Part shown: positions 1-6,075 of the stretch, piece after piece
How positions within the stretch are numbered: the stretch's first letter is position 1
Layout of the letters: each line of letters starts with the position of its first letter
DNA from: Candidatus Poseidoniales archaeon
GTDB taxonomy: Archaea; Thermoplasmatota; Poseidoniia; Poseidoniales; Thalassarchaeaceae
Assembly (NCBI GenBank): GCA_028821815.1
Contig: JAPKEY010000052.1
Location: 1 to 9,135, forward strand
Reading direction: 5' to 3'
Length of the DNA: 9,135 nt
Made by a program: the position numbers and the translations under genes
Notes under the pieces: generated by a model
Databases searched by the model: none
What the model was told of the DNA's origin: nothing
What the model saw: only the letters and a program-made list of their open reading frames with translations

Positions 1-257
1 CGTGGCCAGTACTGGGTGAAAATGAAACTCCAGAAACAACTGGCCCACCTCTGGATACCGTCCTTGAGAATCTAGATGATGATCGAATGGATATTCTTGA
101 CACGATTCTACGTTCATCCATGGTTGCAACTGAAATGCCTCTGGCTGATGCTCTGATGCAATTGCGTCAGTGGGAGCACCTTGCGCGCAATCAGTTGGCC
201 GATTCAAAAGGGGCTGGCCAACTGTTTTCACCACTGGAAATCCCAGAAGATTGGTGA
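1..257 (+). CDS. 3' end of an unrecognised protein-coding gene (partial)
   Basis: This reading frame is open at the left edge (codons are in phase from base 3) and ends with TGA at 255-257, giving the last 84 residues of a longer protein. The tail is acidic at first (E, D and T rich) and then looks helical, with an amphipathic stretch around DTILRSSMVATEMPLADALM followed by LRQWEHLARNQLAD. There is no cysteine, no membrane segment and no motif I recognise. The gene ends one base before the stop of the convergent - strand gene, so the two are packed tail to tail. The other two + frames have stops close to the left edge, which supports this frame. No function is assigned. Confidence 0.6.
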   Translation, partial: WPVLGENETPETTGPPLDTVLENLDDDRMDILDTILRSSMVATEMPLADALMQLRQWEHLARNQLADSKGAGQLFSPLEIPEDW

Positions 258-258
258 C

Positions 259-738
259 TCAATCCATCCATTCAACACTAGGTGTAACCTGTACCCATTC
301 GAGAATGCGACGTTTGTTTTCCGCCTCGGACACAGCAATCATTGCAACTCTGTATGCATCAACGATAGACCATGCCCATAGTACCGGCCAAAGAAGCACC
401 GTCAAAACAAGAGGTAACTGTAACAGCATCCAATCGAATCCCTTCTGATGCTGTCGGTTGAAATGCTGCCCCAAGAAAAAGAATGGTACAACTGCCAGTA
501 CTCCCGCAATGAGGGGCTTCAGTGAACCCCATGCACCAACACCTGCAGTCAATTCAGTCCATATGATGCGTATTGCACCTAGTGTGTTGCTCAATCGTCC
601 TGATGTGGGTGTGAAATTATTGGCAGGCAAAGACACCACCAAATCCTCATTCTCATCCATGGTCATCGCTGCCTCAACCCCCGCCTGCTTGTCCATCTTG
701 TTCAATACTATGCCATCCTTGTGTCCCGCGATTACCAT
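259..738 (-). CDS. Small membrane protein of unknown function (two predicted helices)
   Basis: The product has up to 159 residues. A polar N-terminal region of about 70 residues is followed by two hydrophobic segments, at about residues 74-92 (LKPLIAGVLAVVPFFFLG) and 103-125 (MLLQLPLVLTVLLWPVLWAW). A short charged tail follows the sequence SIVDAYRVA. A 'W..W.-DAY..A' pattern after a last helix occurs in various small uncharacterised prokaryotic membrane proteins, but I cannot name a family. The ATG at 738 overlaps the TAA of the upstream - strand gene (732-734) by seven bases, which suggests translational coupling in a two-gene operon. The start is not certain: an internal ATG near 666 has a GAGG five bases ahead of it and would give a protein about 24 residues shorter. 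The function is unknown. Confidence 0.75.
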   Translation of the reverse strand: MVIAGHKDGIVLNKMDKQAGVEAAMTMDENEDLVVSLPANNFTPTSGRLSNTLGAIRIIWTELTAGVGAWGSLKPLIAGVLAVVPFFFLGQHFNRQHQKGFDWMLLQLPLVLTVLLWPVLWAWSIVDAYRVAMIAVSEAENKRRILEWVQVTPSVEWMD

Positions 739-1283
739 CCACCAGGTCGATTAGCGATTTGGTTTGATCGTCCAATCACACGATACCACTGGATTGCGAC
801 GAAGATATCAAGGCCCACAATTCCCCACAATACATAGTGAAATGGGATGCCTGATCGTGTAATGACACTTGTATCATCGGCAGTAAATTGTAGGGCGATG
901 ACGGCCGTTAGGATTGCAGCGATAACAATCGTCCACATTCTTCTTTTGCGAGAAAACATACTCTGCTCCTCAAATGTCTCAGGTAATATCCGCATTCCCA
1001 ACACGACACGCAACCAAACTGGCAATAGGCGGCGGAAATTATTGAGGGATTGCGAGCAAATCCAAAGACCAAAACCCGTCCCAATCAGAATCCACGTTCG
1101 CGTGGTGAACCCACCATCATCCATCGCATCAAGAATAGCGGTAATGAAAGCCGTTGCACCGGCTGCATAGGTGAGGGCGTCAGCCAAAATGAGGCTTCCA
1201 TCGGCACCATCACGACCAGATTGGTCTTCAAATCGATCCATGCTATCGCGATGTGCTTTGAATTCCAATTCGCCCTCGTCCAT
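732..1283 (-). CDS. Membrane protein of unknown function (four predicted helices)
   Basis: With the ATG at 1283 the product has 183 residues. The first 30 are acidic and polar (MDEGELEFKAHRDSMDRFED). Four hydrophobic segments follow, at about residues 31-51, 62-80, 116-133 and 145-165. Between the second and third lies a basic, proline-containing loop (RRLLPVWLRVVLGMRILPE, then FSRKRRMW). I recognise no family and no catalytic motif. It is the first gene of a - strand pair, and its stop lies inside the start of the next gene, so the two products may work together. The frame extends up to a GTG at 1343, which would add 20 residues, but that would run almost to the start of the divergent gene. 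I prefer the ATG at 1283, although no Shine-Dalgarno sequence precedes it. The function is unknown. Confidence 0.75.
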   Translation of the reverse strand: MDEGELEFKAHRDSMDRFEDQSGRDGADGSLILADALTYAAGATAFITAILDAMDDGGFTTRTWILIGTGFGLWICSQSLNNFRRLLPVWLRVVLGMRILPETFEEQSMFSRKRRMWTIVIAAILTAVIALQFTADDTSVITRSGIPFHYVLWGIVGLDIFVAIQWYRVIGRSNQIANRPGGW

Positions 1284-1344
1284 GCTGTGCTGGCTGAGGC
1301 CACAGCCATAATTGCTATGTCCGTTGAGCACGTGTATATGCACA
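1284..1344. promoter_or_regulatory. Divergent promoter region with a near-palindrome
   Basis: This 61-base spacer separates the starts of the membrane-protein gene pair (-) and the peptidase-NUDIX gene (+). It holds an AT-rich CATAATT at 1307-1313, roughly 25-30 bases from the - start and 32-38 from the + start, which could act as a TATA-like element in either direction. Next to it is the near-palindrome GGCTGAGGCCACAGCC at 1292-1307, in which 14 of 16 bases are symmetric. Neither start has a Shine-Dalgarno sequence, so leaderless or short-leader transcripts are likely. All of this is inferred from position and base content. Confidence 0.3.
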
Positions 1345-2379
1345 ATGAAGGCACGAATTTGGTTGACCGGTTTCGAACCGTTTGGCGAACACTCAGATAA
1401 TCCATCGAAAACATTGGTCGAGCGAATTCTCGATACGACCCAGATTCACCACCCTCTAGAAATGCCGCCTTATGGATTAGAATCAGAATCGATCGAACTG
1501 ACTTATTCCGGACAAATATTGACTGTAGATGAAGCCGGCAGTCGAGCAAGCACTGAACATTTGTCAAATGTTGACGCAATCATTCATGTTGGGTTGAATG
1601 AAAAAGCCGAGAAAATACGATTTGAAATGTGCGCAATCAATACTCTAAATTTCAGAATCGCTGATAATAGTGGACGCCAAATTCCAGATGGTTTTGTTGA
1701 CGAATCAGGACTTGCATTATTGCATACCACCGCACACCGGCCCTCTATTGTCCATGCATTTTCAGAAAATGACGCTGTGGAAATCAGTGAAGATTGTGGG
1801 CGATTTATTTGTAATGAAACCTATTATCGAACATTAAATTCAATTGAAAAAACGGGTGTACAATCAAAAGGTCGTGCATTGCCTGCTATTTTTGTCCACA
1901 TCCCTCCATTTGAATTTATTTCCGAGGATGATCAATTGGAAATTCTATGCGAACTAAGCTCTCGAATAGTCCAGAAACCAATCGTGCAAGTTGTTGGTGG
2001 TGTTCTCATTAATTCCGATCATCAAATATTAGCCTGTCAAAGAGCAACAAATCAAGTCATGGCAGGGTATTGGGAATTCCCTGGTGGAAAGGTGGATGGT
2101 GGTGAAACCCAGTTGGAAGCACTGAAACGTGAATTGGATGAAGAACTTGGCCTGAATATTGAAAATGGCACTCTGATCGATACCATAGAACACGATTACG
2201 GTACGATGATTGTCCGCATCGCATTTTTTGCGTGCCCCCTCATGGGGCAACGATTGACCCCCACTGTACATGACGAATGTCGTTGGGTTACAGCATCTGA
2301 AGCCAATTTGTTGAACTGGCTTCCAGCAGACATCGGATTTGTTGAGCGTCTAGTGACAGACGGTTTTGAAACTCTCTAA
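1345..2379 (+). CDS. Pyroglutamyl-peptidase I (C15) domain fused to a MutT-like NUDIX hydrolase
   Basis: The 344-residue product has two enzyme domains in one continuous frame. Residues 1-207 match pyroglutamyl-peptidase I, which removes N-terminal pyroglutamate from peptides. Visible signs are the opening TGFEPFG (8-14) with NPS (19-21), Glu94 in FEMCAIN, the following ADNSGRQ-type segment, Cys156 in RFICNETYY, and His185 in FVHIPP, together the expected Glu-Cys-His triad. The Arg that usually follows the catalytic Glu is Met here. Residues 213-344 are a NUDIX domain with a complete box: G248, E254, R262-E263, E266-E267 and G269. WEFPGGK (243-249) just ahead of it is typical of MutT enzymes that hydrolyse oxidised dGTP or related nucleotides. 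The ATG at 1345 is chosen because C15 proteins begin just before the GFEPFG motif; a TTG at 1312 would add 11 unrelated residues. The protein should be cytosolic. It ends in a 4-base tail-to-tail overlap with the next gene. Domain calls are firm; the joint role and the exact NUDIX substrate are unknown. Confidence 0.9.
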   Translation: MKARIWLTGFEPFGEHSDNPSKTLVERILDTTQIHHPLEMPPYGLESESIELTYSGQILTVDEAGSRASTEHLSNVDAIIHVGLNEKAEKIRFEMCAINTLNFRIADNSGRQIPDGFVDESGLALLHTTAHRPSIVHAFSENDAVEISEDCGRFICNETYYRTLNSIEKTGVQSKGRALPAIFVHIPPFEFISEDDQLEILCELSSRIVQKPIVQVVGGVLINSDHQILACQRATNQVMAGYWEFPGGKVDGGETQLEALKRELDEELGLNIENGTLIDTIEHDYGTMIVRIAFFACPLMGQRLTPTVHDECRWVTASEANLLNWLPADIGFVERLVTDGFETL

Positions 2380-2900
2380 TCATCGGTTTGGAAGGTCGCA
2401 CGACCTTTGCTGTCGAACCACTCGGTCAGGCTACCATCTGAGCGCATACTCAATTCATCTCCAACTGAACGTGGCACTTCTCGCCTGCCCGGGTGCCATG
2501 TCACCTCTTGTATCCAATCGGCTAAATCATCGCATTCTAGCGCAACTTCTACAACACCTCCGACAGTTCGCTCCGTTTCCAGAACAAACGCAACTTTTCC
2601 AGATAATGCGGCTTGACGTGAAATGAGAAAATTCGTTGCATCAGCCCGCAGGTTCAACGACATTGCATCCAGAGCCGTGTCGAGAATACGCTGATTCCCT
2701 AGTAATTCGACAAAAAGATCAGGTGACACACCATCACATACAAATTCAACCATTTCTCTTTCCACCGGAAAACTGTCTTCAGTAGGTATATCAGTGACCA
2801 AAAAGTTGGGGAATATTTTCCGCACAGCATCCACACATTTTTGTCCAATTTCATGCGGCATTACGCGTGTTGAAACTGTAACGTGTGGCGTGCGCATCAT
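2376..2900 (-). CDS. UPF0201 (DUF54) family archaeal protein with a C-terminal extension
   Basis: The product has 174 residues. It resembles the archaeal UPF0201 family, which has been described as a predicted RNA-binding domain. The first strand (HVTVSTRVMPHE) and the helix with KIFPN match the usual start. The most diagnostic part is LLGNQRILDTALDAM (67-80) followed by FLISRQAALSGKVAF (91-105) and the closing strand VGGVVEVAL. Family members are usually about 140 residues, so residues 124-174 (tryptophan-containing, polar, ending QTDD) are an extension I cannot assign. The start is either of two adjacent ATGs at 2900 and 2897, and no Shine-Dalgarno sequence is evident. The gene is divergent from the glycosyltransferase and convergent with the peptidase-NUDIX gene, overlapping the latter by four bases. 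Its molecular role is not established, so no symbol is given. Confidence 0.75.
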   Translation of the reverse strand: MMRTPHVTVSTRVMPHEIGQKCVDAVRKIFPNFLVTDIPTEDSFPVEREMVEFVCDGVSPDLFVELLGNQRILDTALDAMSLNLRADATNFLISRQAALSGKVAFVLETERTVGGVVEVALECDDLADWIQEVTWHPGRREVPRSVGDELSMRSDGSLTEWFDSKGRATFQTDD

Positions 2901-2971
2901 GGTGATCAGCCCATGTTACTCAAAGGCACTCTTTTTCGCTTTCGGGCACGGAACCTTGACACACACCCGAT

Positions 2972-2977
2972 GAGGTG
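2972..2977 (+). promoter_or_regulatory. Shine-Dalgarno sequence for the glycosyltransferase
   Basis: GAGGTG matches the core of the archaeal Shine-Dalgarno sequence and ends seven bases before the ATG at 2985. It decides in favour of that start over the upstream candidates: a GTG at 2883, which would overlap the divergent gene, and an ATG at 2970. Confidence 0.65.
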
Positions 2978-2984
2978 GACCACC

Positions 2985-4031
2985 ATGGAGCCAACATCAG
3001 TGGTTGCCACAGTGATTCCAACTTGGCAGGAAGTCACGCATATCGAGCGTTGTCTTCGGAGTCTTATGGACCAGACATACCCATCTCACCTTCATCGAAT
3101 TTTAGTAGTCGATGGCGGTTCTACAGATGGGACAATCAGTATTGTCGAACGGCTTTCTGAAGAGAGTTCAGCCAAAGGTGGCCCACAAATCACACTCATC
3201 CATAATCCCTTCAAGTACGTCCCTCATGCTCGAAACCTAGCACTTGATCACCTTGATCTCGGGGACGAATTCATCCTCGAGATGATTGGGCACGCTTGGG
3301 TCACACCCGATCACCTCGAAGTCCGAGTCGCTCGATTCCATGCAATTGAATCTCAATTGGGCACCCGTCTTGGGGGCTTGGGGGCGAGAGTCATCGAATC
3401 AGATTTACCCAAAGGGCGTGTTGAAGACTGGATTGAAGCAACTCTCACATGCCCGCTAGGTGGCTCGGGTCAATTCGCACGATTTTCAAAAGAAGGCCCA
3501 ACAAAAATACCTCCGTTTACATTGTACCGCCGCGAGGCAGTGGAAGATGTTGGAGGATGGAATGAAGATTTCATCACAACGCAAGATAGTGAGATTAATC
3601 TACGATTGATTGACAATGATTGGCCATTGTGGAGAACCGCAGAAACACAGGTCCGAATGGCAAAGCGTACAACGGTCAAACAATGGTGGAAAATGGGTTA
3701 CCGCTATGGATTTTGGCGCATGAAACATGTTATTGATGCTAAATCACGAATGCGCATTGGTGAATTCCTCCCTTGGATTGGTATCCTAATGGTCATTGGT
3801 TTTGCAATCGATGGTCAATCAACATTGTTTTTACCCAACTTCATGTGGCCTATCATCGCATATGTTGCAACCTTAATTGCAGTTGGTACCAATGAAGCGC
3901 GCCTTGCAAAAGAAGTCTCAATGATTTGGGGCGTCTCATCTCTACTAATTATTCTTCATACCTCATTTAGTATCGGGCTATTGGGTGGTATATTTCAACA
4001 AGGAAAGCCACCTACTGACCGTGTAGGGTAG
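2985..4031 (+). CDS. Family 2 glycosyltransferase with C-terminal membrane segments (ExoA-like)
   Basis: The 348-residue product has a GT-A fold catalytic domain at about residues 5-255. Signs are VVATVIPTWQE at the N-terminus, VVDGGSTDGT (41-50) for nucleotide-sugar binding, the RNLAL segment (83-87), and GGWNEDF..QDSE (190-203), where the acidic residues near the catalytic base are expected. It ends in three hydrophobic segments at about 261-277, 286-301 and 313-336, which would anchor it in the membrane with the catalytic domain in the cytoplasm. This layout resembles ExoA-type enzymes that build surface polysaccharide or lipid-linked glycans. One oddity: where such enzymes usually carry a metal-binding Asp before 'xHA', this one reads EMIGHAW (99-105). 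A possible role in making the N-glycans or surface glycans of the cell is inference. Donor and acceptor sugars cannot be read from the sequence. It is the first of three + strand genes. Confidence 0.85.
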   Translation: MEPTSVVATVIPTWQEVTHIERCLRSLMDQTYPSHLHRILVVDGGSTDGTISIVERLSEESSAKGGPQITLIHNPFKYVPHARNLALDHLDLGDEFILEMIGHAWVTPDHLEVRVARFHAIESQLGTRLGGLGARVIESDLPKGRVEDWIEATLTCPLGGSGQFARFSKEGPTKIPPFTLYRREAVEDVGGWNEDFITTQDSEINLRLIDNDWPLWRTAETQVRMAKRTTVKQWWKMGYRYGFWRMKHVIDAKSRMRIGEFLPWIGILMVIGFAIDGQSTLFLPNFMWPIIAYVATLIAVGTNEARLAKEVSMIWGVSSLLIILHTSFSIGLLGGIFQQGKPPTDRVG

Positions 4032-4080
4032 CGGGTCACCCAACAGATTCCTTCAAATCCGAGCCAGAAATGGTTGGGTC

Positions 4081-4878
4081 ATGGCGGGTGAAAAGAACCA
4101 ACTGAACGCTTGGGTTCTTTTCGCCGCTCCAATCTTCGTGTTCATGGCCATATACCAATTAATCCCAGCAATTTCAGAGCGTTTAATTACCGATTGGATT
4201 GGTTTGGCCATATATCTCGCAGTTGCCGTATTAATCGGCTTTTTCCTATTCAGAAATTCACGAACAATTCGTGATCACGAATGGCATCGCAGTAAGCACA
4301 TCAAGCGATTACAAAAGGACTATGCAGCCGAGGATCGCGGCGTCTGGTCGAAAGCAGATTTAGCGATGGCGGAGTTAGAGGCCGATGCTCGAGGTATTGA
4401 GATGGGACAAATGTCGCAGAAGGCATTGCAGAGATTGGATGGTTCCATCGCAGAGCTGACCGGCGATCGGTTAACTTCGGAAATTGAAAACAAAGATACA
4501 GACCATGACAATGTTGCATTGTTTTCTGAATCCGAACATGTTCGTCGCTCGACTGCACGTGTTACAGGAGAAACTGGCCCTGTTGAATCCGTGCAAGGTG
4601 TGACACACGCACATGAAGTTCCCGAGAAAGGCCTAATTAGTGGTGTTCTCGATAAACTCAAGGAAACATCAGTTCAATCATTAGAAACAGTTGAATCCAC
4701 ACCAGTACAAGAAACCGAAGGGGCGGCTGATGATTGGTATGCTCAAGAAATGCGTGGGGTTGGTACGGCCGGCCCATCGAGTGCAACACCAACACGTGTG
4801 GGCAATACATGTGGTAGTTGTGGGCAGGGTAATCCTGAATCGGAAGCATACTGCGAAAATTGTGGAAATAAACTCTAA
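4081..4878 (+). CDS. Two-helix membrane protein with a C-terminal zinc ribbon
   Basis: The 265-residue product begins with two hydrophobic segments (about 11-29 and 37-58) forming a hairpin. A long charged, mostly hydrophilic region (62-240) follows, with likely helical stretches such as LAMAELEADA and LQRLDGSIAELTGDRL. The last 22 residues form a short zinc ribbon with Cys244, Cys247, Cys258 and Cys261 in the pattern C-x2-C...C-x2-C, typical of zinc-ribbon tails in many archaeal proteins. If both termini face the cytoplasm, the ribbon would sit on the inner face and could bind protein or nucleic acid. It starts 49 bases after the glycosyltransferase and ends 60 bases before dnaJ, all on the same strand. 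The middle region matches no family I know, and the function is unknown. Confidence 0.8.
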   Translation: MAGEKNQLNAWVLFAAPIFVFMAIYQLIPAISERLITDWIGLAIYLAVAVLIGFFLFRNSRTIRDHEWHRSKHIKRLQKDYAAEDRGVWSKADLAMAELEADARGIEMGQMSQKALQRLDGSIAELTGDRLTSEIENKDTDHDNVALFSESEHVRRSTARVTGETGPVESVQGVTHAHEVPEKGLISGVLDKLKETSVQSLETVESTPVQETEGAADDWYAQEMRGVGTAGPSSATPTRVGNTCGSCGQGNPESEAYCENCGNKL

Positions 4879-4938
4879 TGTTGAAACGTCGGGTTGAAGA
4901 ACAGGTGTCAGGACGCGGGACTACCGGGGTGTTCGCAG

Positions 4939-6075
4939 ATGGTGGAGAAGCGTGACTACTATGAAGTCCTCGGAGTTGGTAAGGATGCCAGTGATTCTGA
5001 ACTAAAGAAGGCCTTTCGCAGCCTTGCCAGAAAGTTTCATCCCGATAAGAATCCTGATGATCCAGAATCTGAACACATGTTCAAGGAAGTTCAAGAGGCC
5101 TATGCCGTTTTGTCCAATGCGGACCAACGTCGACAATACGACATGTTTGGTCATGAATCCCCTAGTGGTTCACCGTTTGGCCCAGGGGGATTCCAAGGTG
5201 TCAACATCAATCTTGATGATTTGTTCAGTGGTGGTGGTTTCGAGTCGATTTTCTCAGGTATTTTTGGTGGTGGACGGACCTCTCGTGGCCGCAGAGGTAG
5301 TGATGTACTGTTACGTCACACAATCTCACTTGAGCAAGTTTTCGAAATGGCTGAGATCGAAATTTCTGCAAACCTTGCAATCGCTTGCGAATCTTGTGGC
5401 GGGACTGGGGCAGAATCCCCTGAGGATATCCAAACATGTTCGACCTGCGATGGACAAGGTCGAATTGTACAACAAGCTAGAGTCGGTCCTTTTGTGCAAC
5501 AAATGGTGTCCGATTGCCCCGATTGTCATGGCCTTGGTAAAACAATTCGCAATCACTGTTCGGATTGTCGTGGTTCGGGATCATCTAACCGCGAGCAAAA
5601 ACTCCGAATCAACATACCTCGCGGTGCTGAAGATGGTCTTCGCCTTCGGCATCGCGGCAAAGGTGAACACATTGTCAATGGGCAGGCTGGCGACCTCTAC
5701 ATTCAACTTGATATTGGACCCCATGCTTGGTTTGAGCGTGATGGGCCTGATCTCATCATGGCCCTCCCCCTCGGATATCCTGAGATGATGTTAGGTACAC
5801 AAGTGGAGTTACCGCATGTTGACGGCAAACCGCTGGTAATTGAGGTCCCCGCTGGTGCTAAACCTAGTGAAACCCTATTGATTCGCGGACGTGGTATGCC
5901 TTATCGGCGTGGCCGAGATAGAGGTGATGTGACCGTGTTGCTCAAATTACATGTACCTGAGAAATTCGATAAAGCGATGCGCTCAACACTAGAGGATATG
6001 CGCCTTTCATTCGGACTGCCATCAGAAGAAATTGAAGATGCGGTCCGGTACGAAGCACAAGACCGCCGGAATTAA
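4939..6075 (+). CDS. dnaJ: Chaperone protein DnaJ (Hsp40)
   Basis: The 378-residue product is a full-length type I DnaJ, the co-chaperone that delivers unfolded proteins to DnaK and stimulates its ATPase. The J domain spans about residues 5-70 (DYYEVLGV, then the HPD motif at 34-36 and YDMFG at 67-71). A Gly/Phe-rich linker lies at 77-113. The zinc-binding domain has all four CxxCxGxG-type repeats, starting at Cys150, Cys167, Cys193 and Cys207. The C-terminal substrate-binding domains follow, with RGKGEH, GDLYIQL and RGRGMPYRRGRDRGDV. The ATG at 4939 is chosen because the J domain begins at once after it, with GGTG seven bases upstream as a weak ribosome site. A TTG at 4894 would add 15 residues unlike the family. 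No dnaK or grpE is in the window. In mesophilic archaea this system is generally regarded as acquired from bacteria. The stop directly abuts that of the convergent gene. Confidence 0.96.
   Translation: MVEKRDYYEVLGVGKDASDSELKKAFRSLARKFHPDKNPDDPESEHMFKEVQEAYAVLSNADQRRQYDMFGHESPSGSPFGPGGFQGVNINLDDLFSGGGFESIFSGIFGGGRTSRGRRGSDVLLRHTISLEQVFEMAEIEISANLAIACESCGGTGAESPEDIQTCSTCDGQGRIVQQARVGPFVQQMVSDCPDCHGLGKTIRNHCSDCRGSGSSNREQKLRINIPRGAEDGLRLRHRGKGEHIVNGQAGDLYIQLDIGPHAWFERDGPDLIMALPLGYPEMMLGTQVELPHVDGKPLVIEVPAGAKPSETLLIRGRGMPYRRGRDRGDVTVLLKLHVPEKFDKAMRSTLEDMRLSFGLPSEEIEDAVRYEAQDRRN

Noticed and set aside
458..754. 98-codon + strand open frame
   Set aside because: It lies antisense to the 159-residue membrane protein, whose two clear hydrophobic segments and operon overlap make the - strand the real one.
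1284..1343. GTG start adding 20 residues to the four-helix membrane protein
   Set aside because: It would consume the whole divergent spacer; the ATG at 1283 is more plausible, though not proven.
1312..1344. TTG start adding 11 residues to the peptidase-NUDIX protein
   Set aside because: The added residues are unlike the family, which begins only a few residues before the GFEPFG motif.
1085..1579. 164-codon - strand open frame
   Set aside because: It runs antisense through the start of the peptidase-NUDIX gene, whose motifs begin at once after 1345, and overlaps the membrane-protein gene in another frame. It has no recognisable features.
2883..2984. Upstream GTG and ATG starts for the glycosyltransferase
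   Set aside because: The extension would overlap the divergent gene start and is unlike the family, and a good Shine-Dalgarno sequence precedes the ATG at 2985.
4038..4079. Seven-base inverted repeat ACCCAAC / GTTGGGT in the spacer before the zinc-ribbon gene
   Set aside because: The arms are short and separated by 28 bases with no T-run, so chance is a sufficient explanation.
4320..4661. 113-codon - strand open frame
   Set aside because: It is antisense to the zinc-ribbon membrane protein and has no domain-like features.
4894..4938. TTG start adding 15 residues to DnaJ
   Set aside because: DnaJ proteins begin just before the DYYEVLGV motif; the extra residues have no match to the family.
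5024..5788. 254-codon + strand open frame
   Set aside because: It is a shifted frame within dnaJ, whose complete J domain and four zinc-binding repeats fix the real frame.
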